Below, piece after piece: positions 1-7,535 of a stretch of DNA of 64,000 nt (position 1 is the stretch's first letter; each line of letters begins with the position of its first letter). The notes under the pieces are model-generated. The model made no database searches. It was not told the origin of the DNA and saw only the letters and a program-made list of their open reading frames with translations. The DNA comes from Candidatus Rokuibacteriota bacterium (GTDB lineage Bacteria; Methylomirabilota; Methylomirabilia; Rokubacteriales; CSP1-6), in the NCBI GenBank assembly GCA_023248995.1, contig JAHFDN010000010.1:1-64000 (forward strand), given 5' to 3'. Position numbers and translations under genes: made by a program.

Positions 1-65
1 GGCCAGCTCGCTTCAGCCAGCGGGCTGGCCCTGCTTCTCCTGCCTTAGTCGGTAAGGCAGCCGCG

Positions 66-1307
66 CTACGCCATCGCCCTCGCCCTTGCCGGCTCCGGGA
101 CCTGAGGACGCCTCGCGATGAGCTCCGAAGCTAGCGCGACTGCGCAGATGACACCCGCGGTGTAAAAGGCGACCTGATAGTCCTTGTAGATGTCGAACAA
201 CCGGCCGCCGATGATCGGTCCGATGACCCCCGCCACTCCCCACGCCGTGAAGAGGAGGCCGTAGTTTGCCCCCGCATTCTTGGGTCCCCAGAAATCCGCG
301 GCGCTGGACGCGTTCACCGAGAGCTGGGTGCCGTAGCAGTAGTACACCACGAATACCATCAGGTACAATGTCGTGATATTGTCACCCGCATGGTAGAGGA
401 TCGGCATCGCAATGATCGAAACCCCGATCATCAGCCGCAAGGTGTTGAGGCGGCCGATCGCGTCGGACAGCCAGCCCGAGAAGATCCGGCCAGAGGCGTT
501 CCCGAGGGCCCCGATGAAGATGGCCGTGGTGGCCAGTGCGAGCGAGATCCCTTTGCTCCTCGCAAACGGGACGAGCTGGCTGATCACCATGAGGCCCGCT
601 GACGTTCCGAGGGCATAGGCGATCCACATAAAGTACATGGCCGGCGTCCTGAGCGCCTCGCTGGGGGTGAACTCATAGGTCGTTGCCGCAGCCTTGGCTG
701 CGGGGGCCGGCGTCCATCCGGCAGGCTTATAGCCCACTGGCGGGTTCTTCAGCAGGAACGCCCCGATCAGCGTCATCACGAAGAAGATGATCCCGAAGAT
801 AAAGAAGGTGCTCCGCCACCCGTAGGTGGGGATCAGATAGTATCCTCCCAACGGCCCGAAGATGGCGGACCCACCACCATATCCCGCGACCGCAAGGCCA
901 ACCGCCAGGCCGCGCCTATCGGGAAACCACTTGGCCATCACGGGGATCGGGGTGGCGTAGCCAAAGCCTTGGCCAGTGGCGGCGACTATGCCCAGCCAGA
1001 AATACAGCCAACCCAGGTTGCTGGCGAACCCGGCCATGAAGAACCCGAGAGAATTCAGCACGACGGCGGTTATTGAGACCCAGAAAGGCCCCTTTTTGTC
1101 CTGGATGCGTCCGCCTATGATGAAAGTGAGGCCGAACACCAACACCAGGATGGTAAAGATCGTGGAGACCTCGCGCCGCGTCCATCCGAAGTCCTTCTCA
1201 AGGGGAGCCACAAATATGCTCCACCCATAGACGGCGCCGAGTGCGAGGTTCATGCAGAGCCCGCCCGCGATTCGCCACCACCGGCTTATCATCTGTTCCT
1301 CTGCCAT
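66..1307 (-). CDS. OFA-family MFS transporter (oxalate/formate antiporter-like)
   Basis: A 413-residue, 12-segment major facilitator of the OFA (OxlT-like) family, expected to exchange small carboxylates across the inner membrane. After a short tail with MISRWWRI, helix 1 contains GAVYGWSIF followed by the family-typical APLEKDFGWTRREVS stretch; a hydrophilic loop rich in Ala/Pro lies near residue 205 between the two six-helix halves. The ATG at 1307 has a strong Shine-Dalgarno (AGGAGGGAG) just upstream. Full length for the family. The substrate cannot be read from sequence. The next gene upstream on the same strand encodes a universal stress protein, 86 bp away, so they may be co-transcribed. 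Confidence 0.88.
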   Translation of the reverse strand: MAEEQMISRWWRIAGGLCMNLALGAVYGWSIFVAPLEKDFGWTRREVSTIFTILVLVFGLTFIIGGRIQDKKGPFWVSITAVVLNSLGFFMAGFASNLGWLYFWLGIVAATGQGFGYATPIPVMAKWFPDRRGLAVGLAVAGYGGGSAIFGPLGGYYLIPTYGWRSTFFIFGIIFFVMTLIGAFLLKNPPVGYKPAGWTPAPAAKAAATTYEFTPSEALRTPAMYFMWIAYALGTSAGLMVISQLVPFARSKGISLALATTAIFIGALGNASGRIFSGWLSDAIGRLNTLRLMIGVSIIAMPILYHAGDNITTLYLMVFVVYYCYGTQLSVNASSAADFWGPKNAGANYGLLFTAWGVAGVIGPIIGGRLFDIYKDYQVAFYTAGVICAVALASELIARRPQVPEPARARAMA

Positions 1308-1392
1308 GTCACTCCCTCCTCATCCGCCGGCGGATTCCCGCCGGCTCTGGCCAGACAGGATCTGGAACGCGCGGGGGCCGTTCACCCCCAGA

Positions 1393-1929
1393 TCACCGTA
1401 TTCCCGCATGCCCGAAGACCAGTGCGGCAGCGGGGTTGAGCAACAGCGCGCGGTGTACGAGGGCCGGCTCGAGATACTCCTCGCTCTGTTCCCTCCGGCC
1501 TGCAGGATCGTCGCCGGACGACGTCGGCTTGGCGACCAACACCGGCATCGCGGCCTTGCGGACGATGCTCGCTGTCACACTCCCCTTCGCCAGAGCCAGG
1601 CAGATCAGACCAGGCCGTAGGGTATCCGCCAGCTTGAGGATCTCCTGGTCGACCTCGGCCGCGCTCAGAGGCGAAAAATAGACCCTGGTGCTGACGTTCC
1701 AGCCCTGCGCTTGCAGGTCCTGGCCAACCTCCGATATATACACCGAGGCCTTCGCCAGGTCCTGCGCTGTATCCGGAAAGGCAGGCCAGGTAATCCAGAG
1801 CCGGGGGAGCTGGGGTACGACCTGCAATATGAGAACTTCGGTGGCCTTTGGAAGCAGGCCGTGCGCCATTTCCGCGGCATCGCGCGATGGCACTGAACCG
1901 TCGACGACGAACAACACCCTCTTGACCAT
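1393..1929 (-). CDS. Universal stress protein (UspA family)
   Basis: A 178-residue cytoplasmic Usp-fold protein. It begins VKRVLFVVDGS, the usual first strand with the nucleotide-contacting Asp, and near residue 120 has LALAKGSVTASIVRKAAMPV, which resembles the G-x(9)-G-(S/T) ATP-binding stretch of ATP-type Usps, though the first glycines are not fully canonical. It is about 30 residues longer than a minimal Usp, the extra being a polar C-terminal tail. The ATG at 1929 follows GGAGGGGAAGG. It lies between a carrier gene and a Crp/Fnr regulator on the same strand, suggesting a stress- or redox-controlled unit. Confidence 0.85.
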   Translation of the reverse strand: MVKRVLFVVDGSVPSRDAAEMAHGLLPKATEVLILQVVPQLPRLWITWPAFPDTAQDLAKASVYISEVGQDLQAQGWNVSTRVYFSPLSAAEVDQEILKLADTLRPGLICLALAKGSVTASIVRKAAMPVLVAKPTSSGDDPAGRREQSEEYLEPALVHRALLLNPAAALVFGHAGIR

Positions 1930-2017
1930 GGCCTTCCCCTCCTCGCCGTCCGCTTCGTGAAGGCTCTCCCTTCAGATCAATTGAAACGGAGCGGCGGAGC
2001 GGAGGCTATGATCGGGG

Positions 2018-2722
2018 TCACGTACTCAGTGTGAAGTCGGTCACGCTGCCAAGCGCGATGGCCCTCAGCCTCACCGGCCTCAGTATGCGGACGTATCCCC
2101 GGCCGGTTTCGATCAGCCCCATCTCTCGAAGCTTGGCCAACTGTTTGTTGACGGCCTCCCTGGTGGCCCCGACCATCTCCGCAAGCGCTTCCTGGCCGAC
2201 GTGGACCTCCGAGGCCGCCACCGATGTCCCTTGGCGGATATCCGCCAACTGACAGAGGCGCTTCGCGAGGCGACATAGGAGGTCGAGAAAAGCCATGTCC
2301 GCCAGGAGCTCCGTGACGTGCCGCAGGCGTAGGCACAGGGAAAGGGTTATTTGCAGCGCAACATCGCTATGATCCCGCAAGAATGCCACCAGCCTGTCGC
2401 GGTAGATCGCCAACACTTCCGTCGGTTCCTCGGCGACCGCGGTGACATAGCGAGGCCCGCCATCAAGGACCGCCAACTCCCCGAAGTGATCACCAGGCCG
2501 AACCAGCGCGACGATGACCTCGGAACCGGTCTCCGACGGCAGGGTCATCATGACCGACCCCCTGATAAGGATGTACATCGCGTTGCCAGGGTCTCCGCGG
2601 TAAAAGATAATCTGACCCTTGCGGTAATGTTGATGGTGCGTCATTTCTGCCACGGTAGCGAGATGCTTGGGCTCGAGCGTGGAGAAGATAGGTACCTTCA
2701 GCAGGGCGGGTGCCTTATCCAT
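2018..2722 (-). CDS. Crp/Fnr family transcriptional regulator
   Basis: A 234-residue regulator with an N-terminal cyclic-nucleotide-binding beta barrel (roughly residues 12-125, including GNAMYILIRGSV and PGDHFGELAVLDGG) and a C-terminal winged helix (VGQEALAEMVGATREAVNKQ as recognition region). The GELAVL stretch resembles the CRP phosphate-binding cassette, but the usual R-S/T-A-x-V is replaced by GPRYVTAV, so cAMP binding is uncertain. No Fnr-type N-terminal cysteine cluster is present. The ATG at 2722 was chosen because GGGAGGA precedes it and the cNMP domain starts at once; upstream in-frame sequence does not look like protein. It probably controls the adjacent stress and carrier genes. 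Confidence 0.88.
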   Translation of the reverse strand: MDKAPALLKVPIFSTLEPKHLATVAEMTHHQHYRKGQIIFYRGDPGNAMYILIRGSVMMTLPSETGSEVIVALVRPGDHFGELAVLDGGPRYVTAVAEEPTEVLAIYRDRLVAFLRDHSDVALQITLSLCLRLRHVTELLADMAFLDLLCRLAKRLCQLADIRQGTSVAASEVHVGQEALAEMVGATREAVNKQLAKLREMGLIETGRGYVRILRPVRLRAIALGSVTDFTLST

Positions 2723-2805
2723 GTCAAGATCCTCCCAGCCTAAGGATCGCCAGCTTCCTGTGTATAGTAGCCCAATAGCGGGAAGCGGCAAGCCGCTTCG
2801 CCTAC

Positions 2806-3020
2806 CCTTGACGGTTCCGCGGTCCCCGGCGTACGGTGTGGTCGGCGGCAGCTGCTCCCGGGCGCGCGCGGCGGTCGTCATGTTCGAGCGGCGCATCGGG
2901 AGCCTGCCGGTGGTCGCGGACGGCAAGCTGGTCGGGATCCTCACGGAGCGCGATTTGCTCCTCGCGCTGGCGCGGGAGTTCCCCGATACCGGGGCGGACC
3001 AGGAGGGCTTCCTTTGGTGA
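2806..3020 (+). pseudogene. Remnant of a CBS-domain protein
   Basis: The plus-strand frame ending at a TGA at 3018-3020 contains MFERRIGSLPVVADGKLVGI followed by LTERDLLLALARE and ends GFLW. This is the second half of a CBS domain as found in small CBS-pair proteins. The first CBS half and the start of the gene are missing, and sequence upstream of about 2870 is no longer recognisable. The fragment probably belongs to a deleted gene. A short intact protein starting at the internal ATG (2880) cannot be excluded, but it would hold only half a domain. Confidence 0.55.
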
Positions 3021-3026
3021 ACCGCG

Positions 3027-3167
3027 ATGTTCCGGGATCGCGCTGAAGCGGGACGGGCTCTGGTGGCGGAGCTGGCGCTCCTGATCGCGGAGCCGTGCGA
3101 CAAAGAAACGCTAGCCCGCGGACGGGGCTACCAGGACAGATGGGCCCGGCGGTGGCTTATTCCCTGA
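3027..3167 (+). pseudogene. Remnant resembling the N-terminus of a phosphoribosyltransferase
   Basis: An ATG eight bases after the CBS remnant opens a 46-codon frame starting MFRDRAEAGRALVAEL, a very common opening of phosphoribosyltransferase-domain proteins (M-F-x-D-R-x-x-A-G). Homology appears to end after about 20 residues; the rest (ETLARGRGYQDRWARR) is unrelated to that family as far as I can tell, and the frame stops at 3167. I read it as a truncated, possibly chimeric leftover. Together with the CBS piece it explains the 2723-3156 stretch, which otherwise has no intact gene. Confidence 0.4.
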
Positions 3168-3564
3168 TCCTCTCGTCAAGCTCGGCGATTCGGGCCTGCA
3201 GGGCCGCCACTTGACGCTTCAATTCTTCGAGACCCTGCTCCAGAATCTCCCGCCGGCCCCTCTCGTCGGCTAGCAGAGTCTCGATGCGCCGGAGTGCCTG
3301 GACAATCGCGTGATACTCCTGCTCCAGCCTTTCGAGGCGCCGGTACACCTCATCAAAGTGCCCCAAGATGTCCCGGAGTTGCTGCTCGACGGTGTCGAAC
3401 CGCGTCTCGAAGCGCTGGTCGATGGCCACAAAGCGTTGGTCCATGGCCACGAAGCTCTGGTCAACGGCCACGAAGCGCTGGTCGATGGCCACGAAGCGCT
3501 GGTCGATCTGGGCGAACTGGCGACCGAGGAAGTCGACGAGTTGCTCGTATTCCGTATTGGTCAT
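3157..3564 (-). CDS. Coiled-coil protein with seven-residue tandem repeats
   Basis: A 135-residue hypothetical protein that looks entirely helical and soluble. Residues about 18-54 are five near-identical heptads of the type QRFVAID, encoded by a 21-bp tandem DNA repeat; this is followed by typical coiled-coil sequence with regular Leu/Ile spacing (EQQLRDILGHFDEVYRRLERL and ALQARIAELDERI). It resembles short bacterial coiled-coil proteins described as tropomyosin- or t-SNARE-like, without known function. Heptad copy number probably varies between strains through slippage. The ATG at 3564 starts directly at the first non-repeat segment. Confidence 0.6.
   Translation of the reverse strand: MTNTEYEQLVDFLGRQFAQIDQRFVAIDQRFVAVDQSFVAMDQRFVAIDQRFETRFDTVEQQLRDILGHFDEVYRRLERLEQEYHAIVQALRRIETLLADERGRREILEQGLEELKRQVAALQARIAELDERIRE
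3418..3501. repeat. 21-bp tandem repeat, four units
   Basis: Four consecutive 21-bp units (starts 3418, 3439, 3460, 3481), each close to GTCGATGGCCACGAAGCGCTG on the plus strand, with diverging partial units on both sides. They encode, on the minus strand, the heptads of the coiled-coil protein. Unit length equals exactly seven codons, so gain or loss of units keeps the reading frame. Confidence 0.85.
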
Positions 3565-3770
3565 TGGAGTCCCTTACGTGTACCTCAGACCGAGACGCCT
3601 GGTCAAGTGTCCAGAAAAAGACGCACGAACTGACAGTCCGATGGCGGGGAGCGACAGCCTCAAGCGAGCCGTGGCGCGGGAGGAGTGCGCTGCTATCGCC
3701 TCCCGCCGCCCGCATCTTATCTTCTTCCGCCGTCCCGTGACATCCGTTATGCTAGAAATCTAGGTTCGAA

Positions 3771-5129
3771 ATGGAAAAAGAGCTCTTCGTGATCGCCGGC
3801 ACGATCGCAGCCTTTGTGGCCGCTCTCCTTTCGATCGTGCAACAACTGATCCACCTGCGAGATCACTTGCGTTCGGTCAAGGAACGCAGGAAGGCGGCTG
3901 TCCCTGATCCCTCGCATGCAGAGGAACCGCTGCGGACCGATCAAGGGGATTGGAAAGTACTCAACGTATCCGCATATCTCGTGTTGGATGAGATCGCGGT
4001 GATTGTCGCCGCAGGGATCCTGTTAAATTATCTCGGCCTGGTCCTGAGCCTTCGCCTTCAAAGCTTCCTGTACCTCGACATGACGGGTACTGCTCTGGCC
4101 GCGCTTCTCCTGGGGCCTTGGTGGGGGGCCATCGTTGCGCTCCTGTCGAATTCTCTGGTCAACTGGCTTCTCTATCCTGAACCGGGAGCTGATGTGATCG
4201 TTTTCCCTTGGTCCTTAGTGAACATCGCGGGAGCGTTCTTTTGGGGCTTCATGGCTCGTCGGGCCGGTTTCAGAAAGTACCTTCGTTCCGCTCCGGCTTC
4301 GATCCTATCGCACATCTGGTATTTGCTGAGTTTTGGCGTGCTCGGCGCTTGCGTGATGAGCGTGCCGGGCACCTTTGTGCTGGCCGCGCTCTCGAAGCAA
4401 ACGGCGCTCCCACTCAATCCAGATCTCGCACACGCCGTTCAAAAGTTTGTCGCCTACAGCCAAATGGCGCTTCAGGATCAACTCAAAGCCCTCTTCGGTG
4501 TCGCCTGGGCTGAGAGCTTGGGGTGGGCGTTCCAGAATTGGGTGCGAAACTGCCTTCGGTATATCCCGGATAAAACCATAAGCGTAGCCCTGGCTCTTGC
4601 CGTCCTGAAATGCGGGTTCCCCCTGTTCGAACGAGAACTGATTCTCAGAGGACCGGGCACGCCTCGGCCGCGCGACACCATGGCTGCCCCCTTGATCTTG
4701 GGCTGCTTGTATATTCCGTCATTCATCGCTTTTTTGCGGGCCGAGGAGTATAGGAGCGCGCAATACTGGCCTCTCTGGTCCGTGCCTTGGCTGATTATCG
4801 TGGGGGGCCTCGTGGCGCTAGGGCGCTGGGGTCCCTCGGACACTTCGGCGCGCCATTCATGCCTCAGTCGATACGAGCGCTACCGCCGGGCGTTGAAACC
4901 GGTCGAGGGAGAACCTGTTCACGATTTTTTGCGACGGCTGATGCTCGCCGCGCTTGTCGCGAGCACATTATTTGCCATTGGCATGATTTACCTGCTGGCG
5001 GACTTTTACCGGACCGCGTTTAATTTTTTCTCCCTGGTGTATGGCTCCCTGCTCGCCGTGCACCTCGCCCGCATCGCGATCTCTCAGAACCTCTCGGTGG
5101 TCCATCGGGATGCCCAGGCGCAGGAGTAG
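3771..5129 (+). CDS. Multi-span membrane protein, N-terminal half resembling an ECF-type substrate-binding subunit
   Basis: A 452-residue protein with about 10 hydrophobic segments. The first segment (residues 5-25) is followed by a charged stretch, then a block (about 65-170) with LDMTGTALAALLLGPWWGAI and VALLSNSLVNWLL, an arrangement resembling ECF/QueT-like small-molecule uptake subunits; no ECF ATPase genes are nearby. The C-terminal half has further segments and no motif I recognise. Base composition is visibly less GC-rich than its neighbours (for example TTAAATTATC near 4024), suggesting horizontal acquisition. The ATG at 3771 lacks a strong ribosome binding site. Function unknown. Confidence 0.65.
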   Translation: MEKELFVIAGTIAAFVAALLSIVQQLIHLRDHLRSVKERRKAAVPDPSHAEEPLRTDQGDWKVLNVSAYLVLDEIAVIVAAGILLNYLGLVLSLRLQSFLYLDMTGTALAALLLGPWWGAIVALLSNSLVNWLLYPEPGADVIVFPWSLVNIAGAFFWGFMARRAGFRKYLRSAPASILSHIWYLLSFGVLGACVMSVPGTFVLAALSKQTALPLNPDLAHAVQKFVAYSQMALQDQLKALFGVAWAESLGWAFQNWVRNCLRYIPDKTISVALALAVLKCGFPLFERELILRGPGTPRPRDTMAAPLILGCLYIPSFIAFLRAEEYRSAQYWPLWSVPWLIIVGGLVALGRWGPSDTSARHSCLSRYERYRRALKPVEGEPVHDFLRRLMLAALVASTLFAIGMIYLLADFYRTAFNFFSLVYGSLLAVHLARIAISQNLSVVHRDAQAQE

Positions 5130-5250
5130 TTGGATCGACAAGTCGGCTCCGGGGTCCGGCCGCACGAAGACCTCCGTAGCCGGAGAGCCCTGAGAACCAG
5201 CACGGCCGGGAACAGCGCGGGCTCCCGGCCGATCCGGCGGAGGGCGCCGG

Positions 5251-6060
5251 TCATCGGCTCGCGACGCCGAGCAGCGCCTCCGCCTCCATGACGAGCCGGC
5301 CGCCCGACTTGAAAGGCGCCATCCGCGCGCGAACCTCCTCGAGGACGGCTCGGCGCGCCTCGTCGGAGAGGCCCGCGTAGGCCTGGCCGAGCCGCGCGCC
5401 GCCCGACGCGACGGGCTCCCAGTAGTCCTCGAACGACGCCATGGCCAGCGTGCGGCGCTCGCGGGTGACCCGGACATTGTGGAAGCCGGCGCCCACGAGC
5501 AGCGCTTGGAGGCGGTCGGGCTCGCCCAGCGAGAAGCCGCGCATCAGGTCCGCGCGCAGCGCCGGCAGGTGGCGGACCAGGACCTCGGCCAAAATGCCAA
5601 CGAGCGGCGCCCGCTCCATCGCCGACCAGACCACCGCCGCCAGCCGACCGCCGGGGCGCAGGACGCGGAAGCACTCGGCGGCGGTCCGCGCGGGGTCGGG
5701 GATCAGCATGAGCCCGAGCTGGCAGATGACGGCGTCGAAGGCCTCATCGGGGCAGGCCAGCCCCATGCCGTCCATCGCGGCCAGCGTCACGGGCTGGCTC
5801 GCCAGCCGGGCGGCGGCGGCGCGCAGCATGGGCAGCGAGATGTCCACGCCGATGACCCGCCCCGTGGGCGCGACGCGCGCGGCGGCCTGAGCGGCCGCCT
5901 CGCCCGTACCCGTCGCAAGGTCGAGGACGCGCTGGCCGGGCCCGAGCCCGGCGGCGTCCAGCAGCGCCGGCACCCAAAGCCGCGACCACCGGCCCATGAA
6001 CCGCTCGTAGGCGTGCGCGCCAGCGTCGAAGGAGAGGGGCGCGGCCGTGCCGCCGCTCAT
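5251..6060 (-). CDS. Class I SAM-dependent methyltransferase
   Basis: A 269-residue methyltransferase of the UbiE/Methyltransf_11 type. Motif I is VLDLATGTGEAA near residue 45, the acidic end of strand 2 is VIGVDIS, and post-motif sequence is AFDAVICQLGLMLIPD followed by FRVLRPGGRLAAVVW. The substrate is unknown. Its ATG overlaps, as ATGA, the end of an upstream frame of only about 20 codons (LHRKRIVDRSIADVLNAKE, stop inside 6058-6061), and its own stop overlaps an ATG at 5254 opening a short frame that runs to 5084. The gene therefore looks cut out of a different operon and placed here with stubs of its former neighbours. Confidence 0.82.
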   Translation of the reverse strand: MSGGTAAPLSFDAGAHAYERFMGRWSRLWVPALLDAAGLGPGQRVLDLATGTGEAAAQAAARVAPTGRVIGVDISLPMLRAAAARLASQPVTLAAMDGMGLACPDEAFDAVICQLGLMLIPDPARTAAECFRVLRPGGRLAAVVWSAMERAPLVGILAEVLVRHLPALRADLMRGFSLGEPDRLQALLVGAGFHNVRVTRERRTLAMASFEDYWEPVASGGARLGQAYAGLSDEARRAVLEEVRARMAPFKSGGRLVMEAEALLGVASR

Positions 6061-6119
6061 TCCTTGGCGTTGAGCACGTCGGCGATGCTGCGGTCCACGA
6101 TGCGCTTACGGTGTAGCGT

Positions 6120-7292
6120 CTATTCGGCGATGATCAACGCCACGGACGGCTCCAGGATACGAACGAGTTCCGGCATTTCCTTTTTCGGTCTCGCCACGGT
6201 TTCGGGCTTCCACTTGTCCCCTAATTCCCACTTCAAGAGAGGCACGAGGTAATCCGACTTCACCGCGTAGTTCACGTTCTGGGGAATGACCCCAATCGTC
6301 TTTAACGTGTAGGTGGGGCTCAGGGTTTTTGTGATTACCCCGACCACTTCTCCTCGGCTGTTGATGAGTGGTCCCCCGGAGTTTCCCGGCTGAATGGGAA
6401 CATCCACCTGGAAGAAGCGGATATCTCCTGAAAGACCGCTCATGGAATTCACGCGGCCGAACGTCGCCTTTTGCTCCGTGCCCTGCAATTGAAGCAGCGG
6501 GTACCCGATGGTCAGGACGTCTTCGCCCTTCCAGACGCCGCTCCCCATGGACAATGGGATGGGGATGGATGGGGCGTCAATTTTGATGAGCGCCAGGTCG
6601 TTCGGAGGATCCGTCTTGATGATCCTTGCCTTGTGCTGTTTTCGGTCGGCCGTCATCACGGTAATCTCTGTCTTGCGCTCGACCACGTGATAATTCGTGA
6701 TCATGAAGCCGTCACTGGTGACGAAGAAACCCGTTCCGGCGCTCGCGCTTTTTTCTTCTTCTTCTTTTGGTTTGGCTTTCGTCGTGCCTTCCGGCTTTTC
6801 TCTCGGAAGGTCCGGTCGTTGAGCGGCTTTCGTCAGGGTCTCCTGGACAAAGCGGTTCGCTTCCTCTTCGCTCATGCCGTACGCGAAGCTGAACAGGTTC
6901 CCTACGTTGTCGGTGCCGCTGCCCGTTCCGGACGTGCAGGTATGTGCCGTGAACGCGGCGCGAATCCGCCTGCCGTCGTCGCAGGAAAGCTCCGCCTCGC
7001 CGCTGTGGCCGGTGCAGAGCGTCCCGGGGACCGGGCGGGTGACCCGTCCGGGACCTCGGCAGGTCATCTTCGTGACTTCGCCTCTGACGACGATGTAGCC
7101 GCTGGCGCCCATCAGGTCGTGCTCGATGGTGCCTCTGAAAACCTCGTTGTGCTTATCGAACTGCCCAACGAGCGGGTAGGTGGCGCACGCGGATTACACG
7201 ACGCCGACGACCGAGAGCGCGGCAAGACGACCTAAGAGGGCCGGACGACGTTGAGTGATCGAAAGCGCCGGCGCGATGCTCCGGCAGAACAT
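6120..7292 (-). CDS. Trypsin-like (S1C/HtrA-type) lipoprotein protease interrupted by an in-frame TAA
   Basis: The protease domain (about residues 155-340 of the long frame) has the catalytic His in ITNYHVV, Asp in NDLALIKI and Ser in PGNSGGPL; no PDZ domain follows. Reading upstream in the same frame to an ATG at 7292 gives a textbook lipoprotein signal: MFCRSIAPALSITQRRPALL, a hydrophobic run (LAALSVVGVV), one stop codon TAA at 7194-7196, then SAC. The stop falls where a lipobox Leu is expected, so a single TTA-to-TAA change would explain it. Translation from the internal ATG at 7112 would give a 330-residue protein without signal, probably mislocalised. The gene is therefore either newly inactivated or affected by an assembly error. 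Confidence 0.7.
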
Positions 7293-7535
7293 GGTTTAGT
7301 GTTGGCCATTTCGCCGCGAATTGTCAACATTCGTCGGCATCGTCGCCTTTGCCGACTGACGCCCGCCCGCCAAGTTGAGGCCGCGGGCGCCGCGCGCCGC
7401 CGCTCTGTACCGCGCTGGCTCTCGGGTCTGCTCCGGACATGGGGGCCGGCCATTGACAAGTCGGTTGTCCGCGCGTAGGGTCCGGTCGGGTGTGGTTGGG
7501 GCTCTGGGCTGAGCGCGGAGGCAGTGCGCTTCCGC

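Noticed and set aside
3418-3501. Short regular repeats considered as a CRISPR array
   Set aside because: Units are directly adjacent with no spacers and encode protein heptads.
6058-6120. Protease frame continuing after its TAG into LHRKRIVDRSIADVLNAKE considered as readthrough
   Set aside because: The tail does not resemble protease sequence, the domain ends normally before the TAG, and sharing the same frame has a one-in-three chance.
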